Shown here piece after piece: positions 45,798 through 54,482 of a DNA stretch of 64,000 bases. The notes under the pieces were generated by a model. The model was given only the letters and a program-made list of their open reading frames with translations, searched no databases and had not been told where the DNA came from. Position 1 is the stretch's first letter, and every line of letters begins with the position of its first letter. This DNA comes from CAVRCA01 sp965218045. Its GTDB lineage: Bacteria; Pseudomonadota; Alphaproteobacteria; Acetobacterales; Acetobacteraceae. The stretch covers positions 62,001 through 126,000 of the forward strand of contig CBDCJX010000002.1 of NCBI GenBank assembly GCA_965218045.1, written 5' to 3'. The position numbers were made by a program, and so were the translations under genes.

Positions 45798-46888
45798 GCC
45801 GCCACCGCCGCGCGCTTGCGTTCCAGCGCCTCGGTCAGCAGCGCGTGCACCGTCGCCGCGCGCTCCGCGTAGGTGTGCTCGCGCAACACCCGTCGCAGCG
45901 CGCGCTGGCCGATCGCGACGGCGCGCTCCCTGGTGAGCGCCGCGAGGTGCTCGACGACGTCGGCGCCGTCACGCGCGACCAATATCTCCTCGTCGGGTGT
46001 GAGGAACAGCTCGATGCCTTCCCATGCGTCGGTGATTAGACAGGCACCGGCGCCCGCCGCCTCGAACACCCGGGTGGCCGGCGAGAATCCGACCGCCGCC
46101 ATGTTGTCGCGCGCCACGTTCAGCACGGCGAGTGCCGAAGCGTTGAAACGGTTGTGCGCCGCCGTCGGTACGTGGCCGATGGCGCGCACGTTGGACGGCG
46201 TTGCCTTGTCGCCCCAGCCGGAGCCGCCGAGCAGGAAGCGCCGGTCGGGCAACCGAGCCGCTGGTTGCAGAAAGAACGCCTCGATCCTGGCCTCGCGATC
46301 CGGCAGCCGGTTCGCCAGCAGCGAGAGATCGGCAGCGAATTCTGGCGAGTGTGCGGCCGGATGATGCGTCTCGGCGTCGAGTGCGTTGTAGATCGGCACG
46401 CAAGCACGGGCACCCAGCTCGCGATACGCTGTCACCACTGGCGGGCCGCCGCCATAGGTCAGCACCAGATCGAGCGCGGGGAGCATTTCGTGCAGCGCTT
46501 CACCGGCGTTGGCGCGGAGTGCTGCGATCGTCGCGGGGGCGTCCACGTCCCAGAACACGCGCAACGCCCGGGAGCCGGCGGCTTGCACGGCGCCGACCAG
46601 CAACGCGTCGTCGAACACGCCGACGCCGCTCGCCTTCACCACGACATCGGCTTGCGTCGCCTCCGCGAGCACCGCGCGCACGCCGTCCTCGGTTGCGGGA
46701 TACACCACCACGCCGGCCCAGTCGGGCGGGTCGATATCGCGATGCGCCTGCCGATCGTAGGCGTCCGGCTCGTAGAAGGTGATGCGATGTCCGAGCCCGG
46801 CGAGGGCGCGCAGCAATCCGCGATAGTAGGTTGCGGCGCCGTTCCAATAGGAGGACAGCAGGCTTGATCCGTAGAACGCGATCTGCAT
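45794..46888 (-). CDS. CgeB-family glycosyltransferase (second of three)
   Basis: This 364-residue protein starts MQIAFYGSSLLSSYWNGAAT. It shares with its neighbours the FYEPDAYDRQAHRDI element, a central PIYNALDAETHHPAAHSPEF, and FSPATRVFEAAGAGACLITD with AWEGIELFLTPDEEILVA near the C-terminus, typical of CgeB-like transferases. ATG and the upstream stop share one base (TGATG). Donor and acceptor are unknown. Confidence 0.82.
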   Translation of the reverse strand: MQIAFYGSSLLSSYWNGAATYYRGLLRALAGLGHRITFYEPDAYDRQAHRDIDPPDWAGVVVYPATEDGVRAVLAEATQADVVVKASGVGVFDDALLVGAVQAAGSRALRVFWDVDAPATIAALRANAGEALHEMLPALDLVLTYGGGPPVVTAYRELGARACVPIYNALDAETHHPAAHSPEFAADLSLLANRLPDREARIEAFFLQPAARLPDRRFLLGGSGWGDKATPSNVRAIGHVPTAAHNRFNASALAVLNVARDNMAAVGFSPATRVFEAAGAGACLITDAWEGIELFLTPDEEILVARDGADVVEHLAALTRERAVAIGQRALRRVLREHTYAERAATVHALLTEALERKRAAVAA

Positions 46889-47988
46889 CAGGCGAGCACC
46901 GATTGGTCGAGCGTGGCGACAATGCCGAGCAGTTCATCGACGCGATGGGCGCAGGTGTGGCGCGCACGGATCGTTTCGAGGCCGCTGGCGACGAGTGCGG
47001 CGCGCTGGTCGGCATCGCGGGCAAGCGAACGCAGATGCCGTTCCATCGCCGCGCCGTCCTCGGCCACCAGATAATCGCGGCCGGGGCGGAACAGGTTCTC
47101 GCTGTCCTGCCAGGGCGCCGAGAGCAACGGGATGCCGCAGGCCAGCGCCTCGAACACGCGGATCGTCGGAATGCCCGGTAGCGCGTTCGCGTAGTGACGA
47201 CGCGGCACGTGGACGGTCGCCAGGTGTCGCGCGAACGTCGCCGGTGCCGCCGCGTTGGGCAGCCAGCCGTGGTAACGCGCGCCCGCGCGAGCGAGCTCCG
47301 TCAGCGCCTCCGCCGGGTAGCGCACGCCATGAATGTCGAGGCCGAGCCCGGCGCGCCGCACCGGCTCGAGCAGGAAGCCGCGCAACTCGTCGCTGCGCTC
47401 GTCATCACCCCAGTTGCCGATCCACACCACACCGTTGCGTGACTGCTCCTGCGCTGGCGGATGGAACAGGTGCGTATCGGCCGCCTCGTGCCAGACGAAC
47501 ACGCGCCTGCCCCAGCCTTGCCGCCGATACACCTCCGCGAGCGATGCGCCAAACGCCAGCACGCCGTCATAGCCGGACAGATCCAGCGCTCGCAGCGCGG
47601 CGGGATCGCTGACGCCACGGTGGTGGGTGTCGTGGAACAGCAGCAGGAACCGCCCCGCGCGTTGCCGATAGCGGCCGATCGCGGCGATCAGCGCCGGCGC
47701 GGTCCACTCGTGAGCGATCACCACATCCACGTCGTCGAGGGCGGCACCGATATCCAGGTCGGCCGCGTAGGCGCGCGAGGACAGGCCGGGAAAGTCACGC
47801 TTGAAACAATCGAGCGCGGCTTGGCCGTGATCGGCTTGCAGGTTCGCCTGACTCCAGCCGTCCTCCGGCTCGAAGACGCGTATTTCGTGCCCGCGACTGG
47901 TCAACTCGCGCAGCACGCCGCGCAGGAAATGCGCGTTGCCGTGATTCCAGCACGAGACGAGCGAATGGGTGAAGTAGGCCAGGCGCAT
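46888..47988 (-). CDS. CgeB-family glycosyltransferase (first of three)
   Basis: This 366-residue protein starts MRLAYFTHSLVSCWNHGNAH. It has FLRGVLRELTSRGHEIRVFE, a HEAADTHLFHP segment matching the sugar-nucleotide side of CgeB proteins, and IPTIRVFEALACGIPLLSAP with WQDSENLFRPGRDYLVA. It lies seven bases after the GT4 gene. The role in Bacillus CgeB is spore-surface maturation, which does not apply here. Only the fold is inferred. Confidence 0.82.
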   Translation of the reverse strand: MRLAYFTHSLVSCWNHGNAHFLRGVLRELTSRGHEIRVFEPEDGWSQANLQADHGQAALDCFKRDFPGLSSRAYAADLDIGAALDDVDVVIAHEWTAPALIAAIGRYRQRAGRFLLLFHDTHHRGVSDPAALRALDLSGYDGVLAFGASLAEVYRRQGWGRRVFVWHEAADTHLFHPPAQEQSRNGVVWIGNWGDDERSDELRGFLLEPVRRAGLGLDIHGVRYPAEALTELARAGARYHGWLPNAAAPATFARHLATVHVPRRHYANALPGIPTIRVFEALACGIPLLSAPWQDSENLFRPGRDYLVAEDGAAMERHLRSLARDADQRAALVASGLETIRARHTCAHRVDELLGIVATLDQSVLA

Positions 47989-47995
47989 CGCGGCG

Positions 47996-49090
47996 CTACG
48001 CAGCCGGGGCGGGACTGGCGGCGCATCGCACCGCGTGATGCACCGCCGCCGTGCCGCGTGCCATTGCCGTCGCGGTGTAGCGCCCGGCCCGTTCGCGCGC
48101 CAGTGCGCCGAAACGCACGACAGCAGCGGGATCGCCGATCAGGCTGGCGAGAGCGCGGAGCCATTGGGCCTCGTCCTCGGCATCGACGAACACCGCCGCG
48201 CCGTCCCAGAGCGCGTGGAAGCTCGGGATATCGGAGAGCACCAGCGGCATGCCGGCTTGCGCCGCCTCCAGCACGCCGAGGCCGAACGGCTCGTAGCGCG
48301 CCGGTGCCGCGTAGATCGACGCCGACGCGTAGTGGCGTCGCAGCGCGGCGGCATCGAGCGTGCCCAGAAGCGTGAGCCGATCGAGCTTGATGGCCGCGCC
48401 GTTCGGTCCCGCGGTTGGACCGGCGGCGAGGATCGGCGCTCCGACGAGCGGCGCGATGCGATCGAGCAGCGCGATATTTTTCCCCGTGTCCCATAACCGC
48501 CCACCGGTCAGGATCTCCCGGCGACGACGCGGCTCGCCCGCGACTTGCATCGGCCGGCAACCGTTGTGCACGACGGTGATCTCGACGGGGCCGTACGCGC
48601 GGCGCAGCGCGTCGGCGAATGCGGCGGTGGGTGCGATCACCGCGTCCGAGGCAAGCAAACCGCGTCCGGTGGCGGCGATGCGCCAGCGAAATTCCTCCGG
48701 CGGCGGCGTCTTGCGCACGGCGCTCCACCAGGTCGCGAGGCAGGAGTGGGCGACCGAAACGACCGGGGTGGCGAAATCGTGCCAAGCGGCGAAAGCCGGC
48801 GCGTGCAGGTGGACTTGGTCGGTGCCCACGCGGTGCGCCAGCCGACCGAGCGCGGCCGCCGCTTGTCGCAGCGCCGCTTCGTCGGGCGCGGTCCAGTCGA
48901 GCGGCAGCGCGGTCTCGACCAGCGACGCGACGCCGCGCGCCTCCGCCGCTTGCGCCGCACTTGGTGACGGGCCGAGCACGGCGATCACGCTGTCGATGTC
49001 GGATGCGGCAAACCCATGCGCGAGCTCGATCGCGTAGCGCCACACGCCGCCCACCGCATCGGCAGTGATGAGAACACGCGGCCGGTTCAC
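47996..49090 (-). CDS. Glycosyltransferase family 4
   Basis: This 364-residue GT-B enzyme has N-terminal VLITADAVGGVWRYAIELAH, a central HNGCRPMQVAGEPRRRREIL and LTGGRLWDTGKNIALLDRIA, and the E-x7-E region ARYEPFGLGVLEAAQAGMPL. The GTG start overlaps the radical SAM stop as GTGA; an upstream extension of the frame is Arg-rich and rejected. It is fourth in the seven-gene operon and the only clear GT4 there. Confidence 0.87.
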   Translation of the reverse strand: MNRPRVLITADAVGGVWRYAIELAHGFAASDIDSVIAVLGPSPSAAQAAEARGVASLVETALPLDWTAPDEAALRQAAAALGRLAHRVGTDQVHLHAPAFAAWHDFATPVVSVAHSCLATWWSAVRKTPPPEEFRWRIAATGRGLLASDAVIAPTAAFADALRRAYGPVEITVVHNGCRPMQVAGEPRRRREILTGGRLWDTGKNIALLDRIAPLVGAPILAAGPTAGPNGAAIKLDRLTLLGTLDAAALRRHYASASIYAAPARYEPFGLGVLEAAQAGMPLVLSDIPSFHALWDGAAVFVDAEDEAQWLRALASLIGDPAAVVRFGALARERAGRYTATAMARGTAAVHHAVRCAASPAPAA

Positions 49091-50376
49091 CCCAGGCACG
49101 CGCGTTCCAGTTCCCGCAATGGCAGTGGCCGCTCGTCCTGGATGTCGCTGAACCGATCGAACAACGCGAGATAGCGCTGATGCGCGCGTTCCCAGGCAAG
49201 ATCGTCCGGTTCGCCGAACAGGCGGCGGTAGTCGGGCGAGCTGGGGTAGGGGAACAGCGGCACCGGATCGTTGGCCCACACCGCGTGGCGCCGCAGCCGC
49301 TCGCGCCAGGGTTCTACCAGCGCCGCATCATCGCCGTCGGATTGCAGCAGGTTGGCCTGCACGAACGGGACGTGCTGGCGCGCGAGAATGAGCAGCTCGG
49401 CCAGTTCGTCCGTGGTCTTGCGGCACTTCTTGTCGAGCGCGTCGCGGCCCTGCTCGGTCAGGCTCTCGACGCCGGCCTCGATCGAGACGCAGCCGGCACG
49501 GCCGAGCAACGCGATCATCTCCGGCTGCCACAGGTCGATGCGCGTCTGCACGCCGAATTTCATGCCGCGCGGCACCAGCGCCTCCAGCAAGGCACGCTGC
49601 GGGAGAAAGATTTCGTCGATGAAGTAGAGATACGTCACACCCTGCGCGCGTAGCCGGTCGATCTCGTCGAGCAAAGGCGGCAGGTCGCGCCGGCGATAGC
49701 TGTCACGATAGTCGATCTTGGCGCAGAAGCTGCAGGAATAGGGGCAGCCGCGCGACGCCTCCACCTCGGCGCCGGGCCCGCTCGGCGGCGCCTCGAACCG
49801 GTGGTGATGGTGATGGTGGCGGGCGATCCAGGCATCGGGCCAGCGCAGCGCCGGCAGGTCGGTGAATCGTGCGATACGCGGCGGGCCGCTGGTGCGCAGC
49901 TCGCCGGCCTCAAGCCAGGCGAGTCCTGGGACCGTCGTGCGTGGCGCGCCGTCGGCGAGCTCGGCAACAACTTCGTCGCACTCGCCGCGTATCACCACAT
50001 CGGCGCCAAGCTTGCGCAACGTCGCCGCCGGGGTCGCCGATCCGTGTGGCCCGACCGCCACAATGGTCCCGCCGCGTCCGTCGAGGGCCGCGATCATTTC
50101 GCGCGGCACACGTTGCTCGGGCGGCGCGCAACGCCAGAACAGGTAGCTCGGCGCGGTCGCGACCACGGTGATATCGGGTTGGAACCCCGCCACCTCATTG
50201 GCGAGCGAGCGCATGTCGCGGCCGAACAGATGGCCATCGAGCATCAGGGTGGCATGGTCCGCGCGGTCGAGCATGGCCGCGGCGTAGCCGAGTTCCAGCG
50301 GCAAATGGGGCTCGCGACAGCCGAAATAGATGCTGTGATCGAAGCTCCACGGCGGATTGACCAGCGCGACCCTCAT
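49087..50376 (-). CDS. B12-binding-like radical SAM enzyme
   Basis: This 429-residue protein has an N-terminal cobalamin-binding-like domain (about 1-140) with LDGHLFGRD fitting the D-x-H-x-x-G cobalamin motif (Asp47, His49, Gly52). A radical SAM domain (about 200-400) carries the cluster motif CPYSCSFC (Cys211, 215, 218). Six histidines in a row (187-192) lie just before the cluster motif. Such enzymes do methylations, rearrangements or oxidations. Set among sugar-nucleotide and glycosyltransferase genes, it may modify a sugar. I recall a TIGRFAM group of B12-binding radical SAM proteins tied to oligosaccharide clusters; unverified. It overlaps both neighbours by four bases (ATGA, GTGA). Confidence 0.87.
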   Translation of the reverse strand: MRVALVNPPWSFDHSIYFGCREPHLPLELGYAAAMLDRADHATLMLDGHLFGRDMRSLANEVAGFQPDITVVATAPSYLFWRCAPPEQRVPREMIAALDGRGGTIVAVGPHGSATPAATLRKLGADVVIRGECDEVVAELADGAPRTTVPGLAWLEAGELRTSGPPRIARFTDLPALRWPDAWIARHHHHHHRFEAPPSGPGAEVEASRGCPYSCSFCAKIDYRDSYRRRDLPPLLDEIDRLRAQGVTYLYFIDEIFLPQRALLEALVPRGMKFGVQTRIDLWQPEMIALLGRAGCVSIEAGVESLTEQGRDALDKKCRKTTDELAELLILARQHVPFVQANLLQSDGDDAALVEPWRERLRRHAVWANDPVPLFPYPSSPDYRRLFGEPDDLAWERAHQRYLALFDRFSDIQDERPLPLRELERACLG

Positions 50377-51428
50377 TGCGCGGCCTCGACCCGTGCCGCC
50401 GCGACCCGCTCGCCGTCGAACCACTCGGCCAGCAGGGCGAGGCCGGCCTGCCAGCTTTGCCGTGGGCGCCAGTCGAGGACGGTGCGGAGCCTTCGCGTGT
50501 CAGCCACGAAATAGCGTTGATCGGCGACCCGCCAGTCCTCGAAGCGAAGGTCCGCCGTGCGGCCCAGCATGGCCTGCATCCGGTCGAGCACCTGCAGCAA
50601 GCTCACCGCGTTCTGCGGACCACCGCCGAGGTTGAACGCCTGCCCGTAAACCGCGTCGATGCGACGCCACGCCGCGAGGTAGGCATCGATGGCGTCGTCG
50701 ATCCACAGCACGTCGCGCACCTGCTTGCCGTCGCCATAGACGGTGATCGGCGCGCCTTCGAGCATGCGGAGCAGGAAATGCGCGACCCAGCCTTGGTCCT
50801 CGGTGCCGCGCTGGCGCCGTCCGTAGATGCAGCTCATGCGCAGCACGGTGGTCGGCAGGCCGAAGCTGCGCCCGTAATCGAGGACGTATTGATCGGCCGC
50901 GCCCTTCGAGCAACCATAGGGGGTGTGAAAGCTGAGCCGGCAATCCTCGCTGATGCCGTTCGCGCGTTGCTCCGCGTCGGTCGGCAGGTACGTTGCATCG
51001 CTCTCGGCCAAGGCAATGCCATCGAGATCGCCGTAGACCTTGTTGGTGCTGGCGAAGATCGCCGGTGGCGGTTCGGCGCGACGGCGCAATGCCTCCAGCA
51101 GATTGATCGTGCCGAGAAGATTGACGTCGAAATCGGTGCGCGGATCGCGCATGCTGGTGGTGACCGCCACCTGGGCGGCGAGATGGAACACCGCCGCGCA
51201 GCGCTGCACTGCGGCGGTCAGCGCCTCGGCGTCGCGGATGTCGGCGATCACCGGGGTGACGCGGTGCGGGTGGCGGCGACGCAGCCAATCGAGATTGTTG
51301 GCGACACCGGGACGCGCCAGCGAATCATAGACGATCACGTCATGGCCGGCGCTCGCCAGACGATCGACGAGGTTGCTGCCGATGAAGCCGGCACCCCCGG
51401 TGACGAGCACCGGCCCGCTGGCGTTCAT
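50373..51428 (-). CDS. NDP-sugar epimerase, CDP-paratose 2-epimerase-like
   Basis: This 351-residue extended SDR has nucleotide motif VLVTGGAGFIGSNLVDRLAS, STNKVYGDLDG, and catalytic Tyr-x-x-x-Lys in HTPYGCSKGAADQYVLDYG. The NKVYGD and YGCSKGAADQYV pattern resembles CDP-tyvelose (CDP-paratose) 2-epimerase, so it may act on a deoxysugar nucleotide, but UDP-glucose 4-epimerase-like activity cannot be excluded. ATG overlaps the upstream stop by four bases. Confidence 0.85.
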   Translation of the reverse strand: MNASGPVLVTGGAGFIGSNLVDRLASAGHDVIVYDSLARPGVANNLDWLRRRHPHRVTPVIADIRDAEALTAAVQRCAAVFHLAAQVAVTTSMRDPRTDFDVNLLGTINLLEALRRRAEPPPAIFASTNKVYGDLDGIALAESDATYLPTDAEQRANGISEDCRLSFHTPYGCSKGAADQYVLDYGRSFGLPTTVLRMSCIYGRRQRGTEDQGWVAHFLLRMLEGAPITVYGDGKQVRDVLWIDDAIDAYLAAWRRIDAVYGQAFNLGGGPQNAVSLLQVLDRMQAMLGRTADLRFEDWRVADQRYFVADTRRLRTVLDWRPRQSWQAGLALLAEWFDGERVAAARVEAAQ

Positions 51429-52537
51429 GTCACCAGGCCCCGCTCCTCGAGCTCTCGCCGTGCCTCCGTGACCCGATCCACCGCGCGCTGTCGCCGCACC
51501 CAGTCCGAAAGTTCCTCCAGGCTGTCATCGAAGCAGCGTCGCGGCTCGTAACCCAATCGGTTCCGCGCCGCGCCGATGTCGGCGAAGCAATGGCGGATGT
51601 CGCCGACCCGCGCCTGTTGCGTGATTTCCGGCCGCAGATGCGGCTTGCGCATTGCACCGGCGATAGCGCGTGCCACCTCGGCGACGCTGACATCGCGACC
51701 GCTGCCGATATTGAACACGCCACCAGCGGCGTCATGGTGCTCAAGTGCGAGGACGAACGCCCGGGCCACATCCTCGACGTGCACGAAATCGCGCCGCTGC
51801 TCGCCATCCTCGAAAACCAGCGGGCGCTCTTCGTTCTGTAGCCGTGAAGCGAAGATCGCCAGCACGCCGGTATAGGGATTGGACAAAGCCTGGCCGGGAC
51901 CGTAGACGTTGAACAGCCGCAACGCGACCCCTTCCATGCCGTACGCGGGTGCCACGGTGAGCGTGAGCCGCTCTTGCACGAACTTGGTCACCGCGTAGAC
52001 CGAGGCGAGTTCCGGTCGCTTCGATTCCGGTGTGGCAATCGGCACTAGGCGTCCGCCCGCGGCGTCGGCCGGGTCCCACCCGGTGCGCGCCATCCGCCGG
52101 ACCGGTCGTACCGCGTCCTCGACGGCATTGCCCGCCGCGTTGCGATACAGCCCTTCGCCGTAGATGCTCATCGACGAGGCGACCACCAGCCGCTTGACCG
52201 GGTGGCGGAGCAACGCTTGCAGCAGAACGGCGGTGCCGTGGTCGTTGACCGACACGTAGCGGTCGATTGCGTACATGCTTTGCCCGACCCCGACTTCGGC
52301 GGCGAGATGCACTACCTTGTCGACGTCGCGCACGGCCGGGGTCATCACGTCCGGATCGCGGACATCGCCCTCGATGAACTCCACGTGGTCGAGGATCGGA
52401 TCAGGTTCGACGCCGCGATGCACCTGCTCGATCAGACTGTCGATGACGCGAACCGTGTCGCCACGTTCGAGAAGCGCCCGAACCACATGCCGACCGATAA
52501 AACCCGCGCCTCCGGTTACCAGGACCAATCCGCCCAT
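51425..52537 (-). CDS. NAD-dependent epimerase/dehydratase
   Basis: This 370-residue extended SDR has GGLVLVTGGAGFIGRHVVRA, VVASSMSIYGEGLYRN, catalytic Tyr-x-x-x-Lys in VYAVTKFVQERLTL, and LRLFNVYGPGQALSNPYTGV. It resembles 4-epimerases of dTDP- or UDP-sugars. An insert of about 45 residues between SIYGEG and ESKRPELASVYAVTK is longer than in GalE. First gene of the seven-gene operon; the ATG lies about 200 bases from the divergent hydrolase gene. Confidence 0.85.
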   Translation of the reverse strand: MGGLVLVTGGAGFIGRHVVRALLERGDTVRVIDSLIEQVHRGVEPDPILDHVEFIEGDVRDPDVMTPAVRDVDKVVHLAAEVGVGQSMYAIDRYVSVNDHGTAVLLQALLRHPVKRLVVASSMSIYGEGLYRNAAGNAVEDAVRPVRRMARTGWDPADAAGGRLVPIATPESKRPELASVYAVTKFVQERLTLTVAPAYGMEGVALRLFNVYGPGQALSNPYTGVLAIFASRLQNEERPLVFEDGEQRRDFVHVEDVARAFVLALEHHDAAGGVFNIGSGRDVSVAEVARAIAGAMRKPHLRPEITQQARVGDIRHCFADIGAARNRLGYEPRRCFDDSLEELSDWVRRQRAVDRVTEARRELEERGLVT

Positions 52538-52739
52538 TCGGCTGGCTCAACTCCGTTCCAAATCAGGCTCGATCGGGGAGAACCCGTCCCCGCTTCCAGG
52601 TCGAAGGCCCTCCGGCGGCGCGGCGGGTAGGCGGACAAAGCACGCTAGCAACGCGACCAGGGGTACTCAGGTTGCGCTCCCTGGTGCATCATCCGGCGCA
52701 CGGCCACAATAGGTGTGGATAAGACGAGGACGATCGCGG

Positions 52740-53642
52740 ATGTCGGAGAAACACGCTGTCCGGCGGGTTCGCACCGCCGAGCTGGAGATTGCCTACGAGC
52801 AGCACGGCGCGGACGACGCTGCGCCGGTCATCCTGCTGCACGGCTTTCCCGACGATCCGCGTGCCTGGGATGGTGTGGCACCCGAGTTGGCCGAGGCGGG
52901 ATGCCGGGTGCTCGTCCCGTGGCTGCGCGGCTACGGCGGCACACGTTTTCTCGATCCGGCGACGCCACGCTCCGGCCAGCAGGCGGCACTCGGGGCGGAC
53001 CTGCTCGCGTTTCTGGACGTGCTCGGGCTTGGGCAGGCCACGCTTGCGGGCTACGACTGGGGCGGTCGCGCGGCCTGCATCGTCGCCGCGCTCTGGCCGG
53101 CGCGGGTGCGCGGACTGGTCTCGATCAACGGCTACAACATCCAGGATATCGCCGCATCAGGCCGGCCGGCCGACCCGGCGCAGGAATTGCGCCACTGGTA
53201 TCAGTGGTATTTTCATACGGAACGAGGTCGCGCCGGTCTCGCGGCCAACCGGCGCGAGCTGTGCCGGCTGCTCTGGGCCTTGTGGTCGCCCAACATGCCG
53301 ATCGACGAGGCGGCCTATGAGCGTACGGCGGAAAGTTTCAACAATCCCGATTTCGTCGAGGTGGTGATCCAGTCGTATCGGCACCGGCACCGAGCGGCCC
53401 TCGGCGACCCGGCTGTGGAGCCGATCGAGCAGCGCCTCGCCGACCGGCCGCCGATCTCGGTGCCGACAGTGGTGTTGCATGGTGCGTGCGATGGCGTCGA
53501 CCCGCCGGCCAACAGCGAGCCGCACGCGGCGCGGTTCATCGGCCGATACGAGCGCCGCGTGGTTCCGACCGTCGGGCATTTCCTGCCGCGCGAGGCGCCC
53601 GAACAGGTGGTGGCGGCGGTGCGGAACCTTTTGAACCCATAA
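52740..53642 (+). CDS. Alpha/beta hydrolase (epoxide-hydrolase-like)
   Basis: This 300-residue hydrolase has an oxyanion motif LLHGFPDDPRAWD and a nucleophile elbow GYDWGGRAA, where Asp is the nucleophile as in epoxide hydrolases and haloalkane dehalogenases. The later acid is in LHGACDGVDPP and the His in TVGHFLPREAP. A cap domain is at about 130-210. ATG MSEKHAVRRV is used; a GTG nine codons upstream is possible. It is divergent from the glycan operon. The substrate is unknown. Confidence 0.85.
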   Translation: MSEKHAVRRVRTAELEIAYEQHGADDAAPVILLHGFPDDPRAWDGVAPELAEAGCRVLVPWLRGYGGTRFLDPATPRSGQQAALGADLLAFLDVLGLGQATLAGYDWGGRAACIVAALWPARVRGLVSINGYNIQDIAASGRPADPAQELRHWYQWYFHTERGRAGLAANRRELCRLLWALWSPNMPIDEAAYERTAESFNNPDFVEVVIQSYRHRHRAALGDPAVEPIEQRLADRPPISVPTVVLHGACDGVDPPANSEPHAARFIGRYERRVVPTVGHFLPREAPEQVVAAVRNLLNP

Positions 53643-53754
53643 TAGTGACGGGATTTGCCGCCAATCGTCGCGAATCTCTTGTTTCCGGGCGCGGACGTGT
53701 GATTCTGTAGCTGGAGGGGCGGAAAGTCCCGATTCGAGCAGCGAGGCTTATTCC

Positions 53755-54261
53755 ATGGCCAAGAAACCCTCGACGGCGAAGCAGCCCGCCGCCACGGCGT
53801 CGAAAAAACCCGCGTCCAAAACGAGCGCTGGAAAGACCGCCGCACCCAGCAAGACGAGTGCGACCAAGTCTGCCGCGACCAAGTCTGCCGCGACCAAGTC
53901 TGCCGCGACCAAGTCTGCCGCGGCGAAGACCTCCAAGTCGGCCGCTCCCGCGAAAGGCGCAAAGGCCGCCGCCACGGCAGCACCTGGCACGGTGACCTTG
54001 AAGCATCTGGCGGTGCGCCTCGCCGAGGGGCACGAGATGGCGAAGCGCCAGGCGGACGCGGTGGTGTCCGACCTGGTCGGCATGATGGTCACTCACCTGA
54101 AGAAGGGCGACCGGGTCAGGATCGGTGGGCTTGGCATCCTGCAGGTGCGGCACCGCGCCGCGCGCATGGGGCGCAATCCGGCAACCGGCGAGGCCATCAA
54201 GATCAAGGCCAGCAAGAAGATCGCGTTCCGCGCCGCCAAGGAGCTCAAGGAAGCGATCTGA
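53755..54261 (+). CDS. HU-family DNA-binding protein with H1-like N-terminal tail
   Basis: This 168-residue nucleoid protein has two parts. Residues 1-77 are a disordered Ala/Lys/Ser/Thr-rich tail of the eukaryotic histone H1 kind, including four identical ATKSA units (36-55). Residues 80-168 are an HU/IHF fold with GRVR-type DNA-arm sequence KGDRVRIGGLGILQVRHR and the signature GRNPATGEAIKI. It should bend and compact DNA, with the tail adding non-specific binding. AGG eight bases before the ATG serves as ribosome site. A strong hairpin follows the stop. Confidence 0.9.
   Translation: MAKKPSTAKQPAATASKKPASKTSAGKTAAPSKTSATKSAATKSAATKSAATKSAAAKTSKSAAPAKGAKAAATAAPGTVTLKHLAVRLAEGHEMAKRQADAVVSDLVGMMVTHLKKGDRVRIGGLGILQVRHRAARMGRNPATGEAIKIKASKKIAFRAAKELKEAI
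53860..53919 (+). repeat. Four exact copies of a 15-bp unit inside the HU-type gene
   Basis: Four identical units GCGACCAAGTCTGCC encode Ala-Thr-Lys-Ser-Ala four times in the tail of the HU-like protein. Identity at synonymous sites suggests recent expansion, and the 15-base period keeps the frame when copy number changes. Confidence 0.95.
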
Positions 54262-54267
54262 TCCTGC

Positions 54268-54312
54268 ACTCGGCTGGCCGGCATACCAAACCGCTATGTC
54301 GGCCAGCCGAGT
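54268..54312 (+). terminator. Long hairpin after the HU-type gene
   Basis: A 17-bp stem (left arm 54268-54284, right arm 54296-54312, one G-T pair) with an 11-base loop starts seven bases after the stop codon. No T-run follows, so it is either a U-less terminator or an mRNA-stabilising 3' end. Confidence 0.6.
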
Positions 54313-54482
54313 GATGGTGCGGGATTGCTTCGCCTCCGGCTGACTGTGACGATCCGAGGTATTAGCACGGGCCGTGTTGACGACCTCCCGCTGGCCGAAG
54401 ATGGTCAAGAAACAGGGCTTCTGGGGGCAAGTGCCAGAGATTTTCCTTGCGCACCTTGTTCGCGTTGTGTTCTATTCCGTTC

